Both the position numbers and the translations under genes were made by a program. Of a stretch of DNA of 64,000 nt, positions 1-11,407 are shown piece after piece. Source of the DNA: Styela clava (Eukaryota; Chordata; Ascidiacea; Stolidobranchia; Styelidae); contig NC_135255.1 in NCBI RefSeq assembly GCF_964204865.1, positions 13,359,135 through 13,423,134 of the forward strand. The letters run 5' to 3'. Positions within the stretch are counted from its first letter, which is position 1, and every line of letters starts with the position of its first letter. The notes under the pieces were generated by a model, which was not told where the DNA came from, searched no databases, and saw only the letters and a list, made by a program, of their open reading frames with translations.

Positions 1-327
1 CACACAATACTACAATGCTAGTTATATTGTCAATATTCAAATAACGTAAATCGTATCGTGCACCTAATTACAGAATTCCATTTTTTATTATTATTTCATG
101 ATTTGATTATTATCTTGCTTGATATCAATCCTTCATGAGGTGACTATGGTCAAAATTAATATTATATAAAAAAATAAATAAAAAAGTATGGTATATATAA
201 AAGATAGAAATGGGAGAAGCATATTTGATTATTATTACAGTTGTTTTGTGGAAAACAGCAAATTTTCATTTTATGACAGTTGAAGGATTAATTAACATTA
301 ACAAACAGACAATTTTTCCTAATACCA
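1..327 (+). other. 3' flank of a further lectin copy (L0) outside the window
   Basis: The first bases match the sequence that follows the stop codons of L1, L3 and L6 (for example 11080 onward). A seventh lectin gene must therefore end about 70 bases before the window. No coding exon of it is visible here; the stretch is the shared spacer between the lectin stop and the last exon of the convergent Q gene. Confidence 0.75.
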
Positions 328-2006
328 TTAATTCTTTGGAAGGGAATTTGATGAAAAAACAATGTCATGCGCACTCTAAAATAAAGGAAATTGATAACCA
401 CTGAAGTATAAAGAGCTACTGAGATTATAAGAATTTTGATGTAGAATTCAGTGTTAGTGCATGTGTATTCAAAATATAATGCAATAAACGTAATAAAGGA
501 TCTATAATTAGAAAACATCTCAATACCATACCTGTGTGGCAGCTAAGCTGTCTCCCTTCTTCACCAAAACATCTGCCCACATCATAGAAATATCAGTCAC
601 TTTCTTTTTCATCTGTCTTATCGTTTCCTCATTTATTAACAGTTTTTGTATCGCAGTAGTCATAGTTTTACACAAAAAACTGTAAATCCAAGAGAAAATT
701 TTTTTCTCCAATGAAAATGATGTTATAAATATAACTTTGCCATTGACAAGATAGAGTTTGTAAAACCTCATTTGTCTTTTCTTATTTTTTCTAACAAAAA
801 TGGAAATTAGATAGACAAGAAGAAATTGAAAACTCAGTCAAACCTTTCCTCTTATTACTAGAATCTTATTATTTTCAGGAACAAATTATTAAAGTTACAA
901 AATTTCTGACATTACATTTTGATAAATGTGGAATGAAAATTTACATTTCGTTTTAAATTTGCGATAATTTTTAGAATAGAAAGACATAAATCAGAATGAT
1001 ATGTTTAATTTGTTACTGTATATATACTATGTAAATAAAATCATTCAGTTATTCAGTTGTTTTATTCGTCGATCATGGGGGAATGCAACATAGAATTCAA
1101 TGATAGGAATAAACAAGTTATAAAGTACTGGTTAGGATGAAGTTAAAAAAAAAGACGATTCTCAATTCTTACTTGCAACTATTAGCAGTGTCCAATTTTT
1201 GCTGAGATATTTCCAATCGCAATTTTTCCCGAAGTAATTGTAACGCTGATAATGGATCTTCAGTTGATGAAGAATTCTTGATAGCAACTGAATCAATCAT
1301 AATTATAGTAAAATTCAGTGTAACTTTGAAAAATCAGAAATTGAATGGATCAAATATCTAACTGCTAAGGGTTAGGAACATTATTGTCACCACTCTGATT
1401 ACATGTGTAAGTTCGCAGGTTTGAATCCTGTGAGAGATAATTATGAGCGAGAAAATGGCACGATTACTCGCTGCCATAGGGTGGTTCATGTGACTGCAAA
1501 CTCATCCCATACCCAACATGGACCGGGAACTGGACAAGAAGCTGTAGTTCACCATGTGATAAAGCAGTCTTAATGGCATTCCCCTCTGTCAGAATAAATA
1601 TGTGAATCATCTCCTATGATAATACCTATGATATAGTCCTAATTGCCATTATATCAAAATTCATAGCCTACAGACACACTCTTATTCTTATATTTTCAAA
1701 TTTTCTCTGTGGGAATTTTTCAATCTTAACGAGAGAAAATATATTTCCATATGTATTTGGAATGGTAAATTATTTAGTTTGGCCATCCCGGACAATCGCC
1801 GTTATCCGAGTGAACAGGTCATAAAGCGTTGAGAATCACCCCCAATGGGCATATTCGATAGTCTATTAGGCTACTCACCGTCAAGGTCAGCATGCAGGTT
1901 AGAATAGAAATTTTCATCAAGTTTATTCCTTGAATTAGAGTCAAGCTGAACTTCTAATCCTGGATAAACTTTGATCTCGAGATAATTTCGAGCATTGTAT
2001 GCAGAG
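328..2006 (-). CDS. Gene Q copy 1, 3' part, four exons, product unknown
   Basis: I do not recognise this gene. Read on the minus strand, four exons join with matching phases: 1879-2006, 1173-1287, 532-679 and the terminal exon 328-375. All have AG acceptors and GT donors. They encode about 144 residues, hydrophilic and probably mostly helical. Landmarks are KVYPGLEVQL in the first exon, LLREKLRLEISQQK in the second, a MMWADVLVKKGDS segment in the third, and a short tail ending LPKN before the stop. Exon lengths of 128, 115, 148 and 48 bp recur in the other copies, and differences between copies mostly leave the frame open. That supports real exons over chance ORFs. The gene converges on the lectin 3' end. 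Its 5' exons are absent: upstream sequence is replaced at 2390 by a transposon-like insert, so this copy is partial. No catalytic or binding motif is visible. Confidence 0.6.
1355..1625 (+). repeat. tRNA-derived SINE, degraded, in the Q1 intron
   Basis: This aligns by eye with the full SINE at 16510-16843. It keeps a B-box-like GGTTTGAATCC near 1420 and the GGTGGTTCA and CCATACCCAACATG body blocks. It sits in the intron between the 115-bp and 128-bp Q exons. Q2 and Q3 carry it at the same place; Q4 and Q5 do not. Confidence 0.7.
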
Positions 2007-2389
2007 CTGAAAGTGACAAAAAAATGATATGTATTTCTGCTCAGTACAGAAATTTGACTCACAAATTCAAAGTAATTATGAGAATAACGGATTCAGGTAT
2101 TTATTTTCATTGTGCATGAAAAATTCAGTCAGTTTTTAGAGTCTGTAAATCTGAATATTGAAATTTCAAAGGAGTAAATGATATGTATTACTGCTCAACA
2201 CAGAAATTTGACTTGCTCACAAATACAAAGTAATTATGGGAATAACGGATTCAGGTATTTATTTACACTGTGCATGAAAAATTCAGTCAGTTTTTAGTTT
2301 TTATAGTCTGTAAATTTGACTAAGGCCTATTGCAATTTCCAAAAGAGTAAATGAGAAAACAATGACACATAAAAAGCAGTGCTGTTTTG

Positions 2390-3607
2390 TAGAGCTCGAC
2401 CGATATATCGGCCAACCGATATATCGGGCCGATATTGCGTGTTTGCCGATATATCATATTGGCCCAACCGGCCGATATATCTTGCCGATATATATCAGCG
2501 CTAGTCGCTTTTCCACGTCCTAAAAAATGAGTATTTTTCTCCGGGAAATATCTGCGGCCGAGCGTTTTCTTTTTTTCGCTCCTCTCATTTTGCCTTTCAA
2601 TGAACAGAGAGTTCTCTTCTATATTTCTCTCTCTCTTTTATCTCTTCGTGCGGCGCAAAATCCTCGCCTTCGAATATCTTGCGTCCCCACTAGGCTTGCA
2701 CGTAATCGACAAAAATCAATTCCGTAATTACGGCAAAATCGATTACGTAATGACCCCGTAATTGCGATATTTTTCACACGTTTAAGCCTATCATAAAAAC
2801 CATTTGAATCCACTTCTTTTCCGAATGGGACATCGAAGTTTGGTTTTCATATTACCAACAGTACTACACGCCGGCGACAGATGTTAAAAACAAATACCAA
2901 GGAGTGAATTCGAATTAAATTTATTCTGATTTTTATCTTGTTTTATTGTGTTGGCTTTGATTTTCCTTTATCACCTTCGCAAATTAACCGTCCCAATTTT
3001 ATGCGATCAATTTTATCATTGCCGTATTTACCGACACTGGTATACGGATATATATGAAACGATAGTTGCCTTTTTTAAAATCGACTTTCGTATTGAATAA
3101 AAATTTCGGGTTTCTAAGATATTAATCAACGACAAGCGTATTCTTTCATTTGATTATATCTGCGCCTGCCTCGCGACGAAGACTTGTTATTGCTCCGTTT
3201 TTTACATTATCCGACTTTGCTACCTAGTTAGCATTTTAAAATAATTATTGATGCTGAATTATTGACGACATTCCGATTACCAAGCTTCATTTTATATCAA
3301 ATCATTTCGCGGACTAAATGTTATAACATTATTTGCAATAAATTTAGATCACATATTAATTATTTAGCCGGCGATAAATTCTTACCCGTAACTCGTTGTA
3401 AATTAATGCTAATAAATTCTATTTTGTTTTTTAATGCGCAGTGATTTGTATTAATAAAAGTGATTCAGTCGGGAAAAGAAAGTAGCCTAGCCTCCTCTAC
3501 TTTTGAGTGCTTATAGCGGCGGTAAAATTCGTCTCATGTCTGTTTCACGGAGAGAAAGAAAAATACGCCTTCCGGAATTACAATCAACTATCACACATTC
3601 TTATTCC
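2390..3607. mobile_element. Transposon-like insert with CGATATATCGG cluster
   Basis: Homology to Q3 stops at about 2389 and homology to the Z unit starts at about 3608. The block between is foreign to both. Its left end (2395-2500) holds five or six ATATATC-type words in direct and inverted orientation, with the palindrome CCGATATATCGG twice. Such termini are seen in some hAT-family elements; the assignment is by resemblance. The stretch 3175-3290 resembles 23455-23560, so a relative lies in the other repeat nest. No credible transposase frame is visible. The ORFs here are short and lack motifs. Confidence 0.5.
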
Positions 3608-4118
3608 TAGTGATTCAAAAGTCTTGATGCACACTAACACAAATATATTTCTATAACGTTTCATCTGACATTGAACTTGAAACAATGATGGCAGGCTTTC
3701 AAATCAAACTGAAATGCTAGTCCTTCAACCAGCAAGATTACTAAAACTTCTGGTGTATCACTATTCACTAGCAAAACAAAGCAGTTTTACAATTCAATAC
3801 CCTGACTCTTGATTCATTGAAATAAAAAATTGCATCTGATTTCAGTACTAGTTTAAGAGAATAAACATTTAACTGTGGCAAATACAAGACACATTCAAAA
3901 ATCTCATTCTATTCAAGCTGGAAATTTTCTACCTGCATCTTAAGGACATCTGAAATTAAAAGTCCCATAATAGCTAGTGCAAATTTCAACCCATAATCTA
4001 AAAGTATGAAAATATGACCCACAAAAAACTTTAAAATGAATGCAATCAAAATAAATCGATTTTACGTACATTTGCAAGGCCACATGGTCCCAATTTTTGT
4101 ATGAAATTATCACTTTAC
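3608..4118 (-). other. Z-A downstream intronic/3' region with possible extra exon
   Basis: This is homologous to 20490-21060 and 50170-50660. A frame open from an AG near 4010 to a GT donor near 3932 reads as a hydrophobic segment including LAIMGLLISDVLKMQ. It is also open in Z-B, although its phase does not fit the preceding exon I placed. It is a candidate exon only. The remaining 3' part of Z, including the terminal exons seen in Z-B and Z-C, is missing because the unit breaks at 3608. Confidence 0.3.
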
Positions 4119-7100
4119 AAATATAACAACTTTCTAATTGCACTCACCTGTTGCCCAGGAAACAAAGTTTAATAAAACATTTTACCAGTTAAGAAAAATT
4201 TATATTTACATCAGTCCACAGCTCACGAGAATACGGTACTGCATCCACAGACCGCCGGGACAGATGTATTGCCTAAAATAGGGATTATTTTCAATAAACA
4301 TAATTGTTACTTTGTCAATTTCACAAAATCAAAACTTGATACCCGTACCTTTGATATTCTTCCACGAGAGAAAAGTGACGAGACTGATCTAGTGAATTTT
4401 GTGAAAAAAAAATATAAAAATTATTAATTTTCCTCATGAAACTTTTATAAATCAATTAAAAAAGGATTTAAACATTTAACATCTAATTACTTAGCCTTAC
4501 ATACAACTCGTAAGAAAACATGTTGATTAACATAAAACTTGAATAGAAAATAAATCAAATATTATTCAAAAAAGATTATTCAAGATTTACTACATTTTCC
4601 ATATCATCATGTTTTGACACAATGTAGTTGAAGTTATCCTCCATAATATGGAAACGATTGTTGAGTCATCTCCAAAACTGAGAAAATGTCGGCAAGCCCT
4701 GGAATATAAAAAAAAATTCCATAAAATTTGGAATATCTGAGTTAATGTTCCCGAAACCTTGATCTAAAATGCTGATGAAAGTACAGTCGAAATTGAAAAA
4801 CCAAACAAATATTATTTTTCCATTACAAGATAATTTACAAAGACTGTGTATATCAAATACTAATTCTAAATGCCTATGAAGAACGCTAAAGCTAAAATGT
4901 TTCTACAATAACATTTCTAAATTTGGTATACCCTAATGGTCCCTTGTTTGATTGAAACATTGTTGTCAAAGAAACCCTTTTACTTGAATATAAATTCAAA
5001 AATCCACCAAATCATATACAAATATTTATAAACTCATTTAAATAGCTGCATACTAGTTGGCGCTCCCGAAGTATGTGAACCAAAATAGCAGACACCGGAA
5101 CATAGTACGTGTACTAGGTTAGGCCATATTTTTATGCCAATTTTCCTTATTTTAGTCCTACTACGAGTTCAGGGACTAGGCAAGTGACTCCTATACTATG
5201 TACCTGAAATTGTGGCCTAGCCCTAACCTGGTACACATACTACGCTCGAGTGTTTGCCATTTTGATTCACATACTACAGGAGTACCTACTAGTTTACCTT
5301 CCAACAAATCACCATTTATCCACTTACCTCAATAACAGTGGAACATTATACGGCATCAGATCAGTAAGAAAATTATAAGCAGTTGATATGTGTTGCCTTG
5401 TATGAAAGCATGATAAGTAGATAGACGCAACCTTTAGTTGATAAAATACTAAAATCAATATCATCATGTAAATATTGTCATTATCAAAAATCGTTCGGTC
5501 TACGCATTATTACATTTTATATTTAAAATATTTTATTATCCTAAATGAGTTTATTATCATTAAGCAAAAAAGCAAAATCACAAAAATCTTCATTATTCCG
5601 AGAATTAGACATAAACATCTATAAAAAAAAAAGATATAAATTTCAATAAGCAACTGTACACTTACTAATATTATGTATCATGTTAGAATCTAGTAACCAT
5701 CGCCAATAAGTTCACATTATATTTCTACCTGATTATGAAATGTGTAGTCAGAAAATCTGGCATCAGAGCTGAGCAATTCATCAATGGCTAAATCTGGAGA
5801 ACAAGTTGTTATGCATCGACGAATAACTGCAGTAAAATTCTTTAGCCATATTTGACGCGTTTTTACAGTTATTGTTGTTGGTTCGACTAGTTTTGAGGCA
5901 AGATGCTGACGATATAGAAGATATCTGTAAAGGAAATTTGATATAAAAAATGGACTCGGGATATTTTTTTTTCTAAGTGGGAGATGCTTTGACCATTTAT
6001 GTAGTAGTAGTACTTACATATTTATTCTGGAGGAGAGAAAAGAATAGGAATGGGACGCTTAGCACAATGCTACTGGATATCATCAAGATGTCAAAGGTGA
6101 CGTGACACGTGAAAATTGAAATTTTAAGTAGTCGCTTAGACAATTTTTAATTCAGATTCTCAGGCATGGTTGGAAACATTATCTAGCAATTGATTAGTTT
6201 TTTTGTTGTGTTTCTGAAACTTGGGTACAAATTAAACAACTGAATGATTATTTTGTCTTTCTAAAAGTTTTAATTCAGTTACAAAGATCGAAAATGAGTC
6301 CTGAAAAGAGAAACTAAAATTAGCTCTCAATACTTTTGCATTTTACAATGATGGTATCAAGAAGTATCCAAATAATTATTTCGAGGAAAATGAATTATTT
6401 GAATATACTTTTTTTTATTATTAAAAAATTTTGCGAATCTGATTATAAAGTCCCACCTTAGCCATATTTGTCTTCTATCATTTTCATCACCCACATCCAC
6501 AATTGCCTTTTCATAATAATCCAGTATAACGTTGACAGATTCGCTGGATAAATCGAGAATTACACTGAAAAGAACATGATTCACCATAAAGCATTGTTCA
6601 AAAATGAATAGAATCCAAATAAGAATTCTATTACGATTTCCAGGGTGTCCATAAAGTCCCTTTATATTTTCAATTTTGTTACAAAGTCAGGTCTAAATAT
6701 ATCTTAACCAGGTTTGTTGTTTTTTAATCAGTGAATTCAAAAGTGTTTTTACTTCATCGATCTTGATAAGTATGTTGATAGGTGTTTGTTTGTCTGTCAG
6801 ACACTTTCGTATGTTACGCAATATCTCACGAAAGCGAGGTAGAATCTACTCCAAATTTTGCATGCGCATTCATCATATATCGGACCAGAAGCCTATTGAT
6901 TTTGGATGAATTATGTCGTATAATTAGCGAGTTATTAATTAATAAGTGATGGGACATGCAGTGTCGCTATTTAGTCAGAGCGAAGGAATCGAAACCGCAG
7001 AGACGGTCTCCGATCGCTAGCTAGTTTAATACATCTGTAAGGGCCGAAACAATATATGACATCGATAAATACCATTTGCAATATTAAAAAAAATTGAGAC

Positions 7101-7730
7101 ACCCTATATATCTTAACACTCATAATTTCAACAGCCTTGATCTATTTCACTTACATGTAAATCATCCATAAATACGCTTTGTTCTTCCCAACAATTTTCC
7201 AACTAATTTCCGGTAAAAGAGAAAGATGTTTGTCAGTTAATGAGTCCGATAATCTCAATAAGTAGTGAAATAATTTCTCCAATTCTGATAAATTAATCAC
7301 ATCTATATCTGAAAAAGAAACCAAAATGAAGCAAAAATTGAGAACCTAATATTAATATTAAAATCAACACTTAGGGTGTAATAAACTAGGCAATGCCGAA
7401 ACCTGGTAACTACAGGGTGGTGGCTAGAAAACAGTACCAACTTAAAACAACCTAGAACCTAAAAGAAAGCACCCATTTTATTTGTGATGTCATGTGACCT
7501 TCAAATTTTCTGGTTTTTTATTGACCACCCTGGTGTATTTCACATGGTGAATCTTGATTTTATAAAAAAACTACAAAACTTTTACCTATTTTCAAATGAG
7601 CTGAAGCACAAGTTTCAAAATACAGAAGTGCAGCATCAATGTCCGAGGATTCTTGATTCAATTGAAACAAAGCTGCTTCATAACAAAGTTTTGCATCATA
7701 TGGATTTTCTGTCACAGCTTCTTCAAAGAC
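4119..7730 (-). CDS. Gene Z copy A: HAT/TPR-repeat protein fragment, eight to nine exons
   Basis: Minus-strand exons with consistent phases are 7586-7730, 7155-7308, 6457-6564, 5729-5924, 5328-5431, 4594-4698, 4349-4388 and 4210-4272; 4119-4147 is probable. They encode about 290 residues made of HAT-like helical repeats. Landmarks are VFEEAVTENP, LLPEISWKIVG, DRRQIWLRYLLYRQ, RQIWLKNFTAVIRR and VPYSRELWTD. The spaced aromatic and WL/LW pattern is typical of RNA-processing scaffolds such as ZFC3H1 or NRDE2. That family assignment is a guess from pattern, so no symbol is given. No start codon is conserved upstream of the first exon, and the lectin promoter follows, so the 5' exons are missing. 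The 3' end is cut at 3608. A MITE sits in the third intron from the 5' side. The copy is probably not functional alone, although no internal stop is seen. Confidence 0.55.
6645..7106. mobile_element. Small Tc1/mariner-like MITE in a Z-A intron
   Basis: The termini form a short inverted repeat: AGGGTGTCC at the left and its near complement GACACCCT at the right. No coding capacity is seen. The same insertion is in Z-C at 53215-53486 with about 190 bp less internal sequence, so it predates the duplication. The family name rests only on the terminal sequence. Confidence 0.5.
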
Positions 7731-8078
7731 CTTTGAAAAAGTAATATTAAATAGATAAGATCTTCTTGCCTGTTTGTCCTATCCATGACTGTTATAATAT
7801 CCCATTAAAAATGAGTATGCATTAACGATTTGACATTTCTCATTTATTACCACAAGAAAAATTTTTTTTTTATTCTTTCAAACTTAACATAATAATTTTG
7901 ATATTCCAGTGCCTTTTTTATGCTTTTAATGGCTCAGTTATAGTTACATAGTTTATAGCTTTTTCAAGCTGCAAAATAACATTTCAAACGCCCAAATGTC
8001 TGCTTTTCAGGCGCTTCGTCATTTTCTCACACATTTTGACAACAATACCAAACGCGCAGAAATTTCACAGCCAAATAG

Positions 8079-8110
8079 CATGGGAAACAAGTTTTTTGCA
8101 GTTTCCCATG
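8079..8110. promoter_or_regulatory. Paired CSL/Su(H)-like inverted sites upstream of L1
   Basis: CATGGGAA and its exact inverse TTCCCATG are separated by 16 bases. Each half matches the CSL (RBPJ/Su(H)) consensus YRTGGGAA. The head-to-head layout and spacing are those of the Su(H) paired site that responds to Notch. The site lies about 310 bp before the L1 start codon and about 100 bp before a TATA-like word. Conservation is seen directly; the Notch link is inference. Confidence 0.45.
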
Positions 8111-8205
8111 GCAATTCAAAATACTTCATCACAAAAAGAGTACTCCTTCAAATTTGTTGGTTGGAAACATTTCAACTTCTGAAAGCTGAACGAATGCAAC
8201 AATTC

Positions 8206-8217
8206 AATATAAATACT
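8206..8217 (+). promoter_or_regulatory. TATA-like element of the L1 promoter
   Basis: AATATAAATACT occurs here and at 29148 and 55187, upstream of L3 and L5. L6 has a weakened form near 57890. It lies about 200 bp before the start codon. An AG directly before GCGTTAAATATG suggests a 5'-UTR intron or a trans-splice acceptor in between. Confidence 0.35.
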
Positions 8218-8878
8218 TTGCTTGCTACAGTAGTACAGTAGGCTTCTTAGCGCAGTAGGTTGGCATGCATAGATGTATTTGCCTCAACTTTATAAATAAC
8301 AGTTAGTAAGATAGAAATTTCATTGAGATGGAATTGCAACTTGATTAAATTTAGACAGAAATGTATGCTAGACTGCATTTGAGTTTCAATTCTAATGTTT
8401 GCTTTAAACAGGCGTTAAATATGAAAAAGGGTATACTATATTGTATGTTTTTGAGCATTCAATTGCTCGTCAAACCAAGTATATTGCAATCAAAGAATTT
8501 GCATGCAAATTGAAAATGTCAATACAGAAGAAACGTACCCAATTCCACCACAACAAAGTTCACAGGGTGTTCCGGGCAAACGAGGACCACCTGGTGAAAT
8601 TGGACCAAAAGGATCACAGAGGCCCAGAGGACCAAAAGGAATTGTTGATTATGAAAGAATTAATGCAGCAATAGAATCAGGTAATTTAAATTAATATTGG
8701 CCGTAAGCATCAGTGGGGCTTGTACAAAGCCTTGTTTGAAGTGGAAAATATTGCAAAAATTACAGTTTTCCCTACATAAGAATATATTGAAGTTTACTTC
8801 TTATTGTATATATATATAGTTTACATCTTTTTAAATGATAATATAATGACTGTCAGTATGAATGGACTTGGTATAGAC

Positions 8879-9652
8879 CAGGGATAGCGAACCACTGACC
8901 CGCGGGTCACAAAGTGACCCACCGCGTTTTATTCTTGACCCGCCAAGGCACTAATAAAATAAAAATGCTAACATATCACTGATGAGAAGTGATAAAACCG
9001 GTCTTAAATTAATCTAACAATAACTAAACTATTATAATGTACCGTCAGTTGGTCATGACTGCGATCGCTCATATTTAAGTTGTTAATTTCCGGGCCGGTA
9101 TGGTAATTTCCTAAACCTCTAATCTTGGGCGCATGTGTGCACCGTTCGTTATTCAACTATTGGCTCTGACATAACAATGCAATTGCTACTTTGCATTTTA
9201 TTAGTTTCTCGCCTACAATGCCGTTGAGAAATCAAAATATTCCAGACTTGAAATAAAAACCGAGAAATCTGAAACAACAATGGGGCAGTGTAAAAGTGCC
9301 TTAATGTGGTTGAAAGCTGATCTAAAAATATAAAACTATCAGAGTGGAATTCCCTCCAAACTCTTTGGATCCGGAAAAGAATTTGCCGCATCGTCCTAAG
9401 CGTTTTTGGCGATTCATATGCGTGTTTTCGTACTCTGATTCCATAAAATCGAGTGAAATAAAAAGTCCCCGATTAAAGTGATGCATAAGTGAAACCCAAA
9501 ACTACAACAACAGCAACAGAAGCTTATAAGATTTGTTTCAGAAGTTTCTCATAGATACAAACATTGATTAAATATATGTGACCCAATCTCTTCTGTTCCG
9601 CGATAAAAATATAATTTTTGACCCATTCATTGGAAAAGGTTCGCCATCCCTG
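8879..9652. mobile_element. Non-autonomous hAT-like element in L1 intron 1
   Basis: The termini CAGGGATAGCGAACC and GGTTCGCCATCCCTG form a 15-bp inverted repeat with one mismatch, followed inwards by GACCCGCGGGTC-rich sequence. ATAGAC flanks both sides (8873-8878 and 9653-9658). L3 carries a single ATAGAC at 30139-30144 with no insert: a clean empty site. The insertion is therefore younger than the lectin duplication. No transposase ORF is present. Confidence 0.75.
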
Positions 9653-10086
9653 ATAGACAAAACTTAATAATGGGGTTTGTGCAGAACATCCAAGTATGTT
9701 ATGTTGTGAACTTTATTCACTCATTCATTGGTAAAATTAAAACCATGTATCACTAATTTTGATGCTTTTATAAAATTTAGTTTGTTTGATTTGTATTATT
9801 ACTTCAGCGACCCATACTTTTATATTTAATCCATTGCAGCGATAAATGATCTGCGGACAGAAATGGAAGAGAAAATGAATAATGTCAACAAAACCATGAA
9901 TGATCTTCAGCAGAGGATGGATAATAGTCGACTAAACTATCAATTATGTAAAACTGTTTTGTTAACATTACATGATGAATTTTTTGTCACAGAGTTCTCA
10001 AACATAAAATTAAATGCAAATTGGAAACACAAATAAGATTCGAATCTATAATTCCCAACAAATAGAACTAAATGTAATTTTCATTT

Positions 10087-10205
10087 TCTAAATAAAATAG
10101 TCAACTGCGATGATTCAGAATCAAGAATTTCCAACATTAATATAAATTATTTTCAAACCGAAATACCTAAATTTTTCATTTTCTAAATATAATAGTCAAC
10201 TGCGA
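10087..10205 (+). repeat. 95-bp direct duplication of the exon 3 acceptor in L1
   Basis: The words leading into exon 3 (TTTTCTAAAT, AATAG, TCAACTGCGA) occur at about 10083-10110 and again at 10178-10205, offset 95 bp. The upstream copy is a decoy acceptor followed by a sequence that does not continue as lectin exon. L4 (37146 and 37241) and L6 (59399 and 59494) share it; L2 and L5 do not. Confidence 0.7.
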
Positions 10206-10507
10206 AGTCTTTTACAAGAATAATTGTTATCGGATGGAACTTCGCAAAACCAAAATGAATTTTGATCAAGCAACACAAGCATGTAGAGATATTGGTATGA
10301 ATATTGGATACATTCAAGATGAAACACATTACCAAAAAATAGCAGAGTTAGTCAGATCAAAATCAACATCATCTATAGGATACTGGACAGGACTATTGTA
10401 CAAAAACTCAGTGAGTATTTAAATTTGATTCATAACGAATATGGTGAACCAGCAAATATTTATCATTTCTATCACATTAAATTATCATTGACTTATCTCG
10501 GATTAGG

Positions 10508-10822
10508 CTCAGAGCATAGTGCCAAGCATTAGGAATACGCTTGCCCCAGCACCTCTGATTACCCTGCGTGGGTTGGATGGTCCGATCCTGTGTGGGATAA
10601 CTATGTACAAGATGATTGATAGACTCCTCGCTTCCATAGGGTGGTTCACATAACCACTGGTCAGTTACAGCTTCCTTCACCGTCAAGTTCATGCATCAGA
10701 AAACTGGCTAACTAATCCCATACCCAACATGACTGGTACCCGTACAAGAGGCTGCGGTTCCCCATATCATTATTAAGTCGCCTTATCGTCTCACCCTTGA
10801 TACATATGTAACTCCTATCCTA
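10508..10822 (+). repeat. tRNA-derived SINE in L1 intron 3
   Basis: The tRNA-like head (GTGCCAAGCATTAGGAATAC, then TGCGTGGGTT) and the body blocks of the full copy at 16510 are present. The A+T and CCTATCC tail runs to within a few bases of the exon 4 acceptor. All six lectin copies carry it at the same position. Confidence 0.75.
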
Positions 10823-11407
10823 TCTATTTCAGCAACTTGTGACACTTTCTGGAAATCCATCACTATTCACTAAATGGTATCCGGGTACACCCAATAGTGT
10901 CGAGCAATACAAAAATGTGTACATTTATGTCAAGAAAGATACAGGAAGTGTAAACCACGGCATGTTTAACTACATTCCAACAGCCACACGACCTGGAGTG
11001 TTATGTCAAATCATGTATACTTAAGATCATATTAACAAGCATTGTCTACAGCTTTCTTATTTGTTAACTTCTCCGATCTCACAATACTACAATGCTAGTT
11101 ATATTGTCAATATTCAAATTACATAAATCGTATCGTGCACCTAATTACAGAATTCCATTTATTATTATCATTTCATGTTTTGATTATTATCTTGCTTGAT
11201 ATCAATCCTCCATGAGATGACTATGGTCAAAATTAATATTATATAAATAATGAAAAATAAAAAAAGTATGGTATATATAAAAGATAGAAATGGGAGAAGC
11301 ATATTTGATTATTAAAGCAGTTGTTTTGTGGAAAACCGCAAATTTCCATTTTATGACAGTTGAAGGATTAATTAACATTAACAAACAGACAATTTTTCTT
11401 AATACCA

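Larger units (their letters stand above)
8421..11024 (+). pseudogene. Lectin copy L1 (collectin-like), disrupted
   Basis: Homologous exons are 8421-8680, 9840-9920, 10196-10410 and 10833-11024. Compared with intact L3, exon 1 has one extra base in the signal-peptide codons near 8473, which shifts the frame before the collagen stalk. The collagen repeat has a Gly-to-Arg change (GSQRPRG instead of GSQGPRG). The exon 2 donor GT has become AT at 9921-9922. Exons 3 and 4 stay open and encode a lectin half-domain with WTGL and a final GVLCQIM. A 774-bp hAT-like element sits in intron 1. Three independent lesions argue for a pseudogene; a single-base sequencing error could explain only the first. 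It belongs to the beta type with L3 and L6. Confidence 0.75.

Noticed and set aside
210-404. Recurring 64-residue plus-strand ORF (also 11290, 31697)
   Set aside because: It overlaps the terminal Q exon on the other strand and the spacer; its conservation is explained by duplication.
288-518. Recurring 76-residue minus-strand ORF (also 11368, 31775)
   Set aside because: It crosses the Q intron and terminal exon in a frame that does not join the upstream exon.
8503-8694. Separate short collagen protein in L1
   Set aside because: It is lectin exon 1 after the frameshift, starting at an internal Met without a signal peptide.
10477-10692. Minus-strand ORF of 71 codons in lectin intron 3 (also 37456, 59778)
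   Set aside because: Lies entirely inside the SINE.
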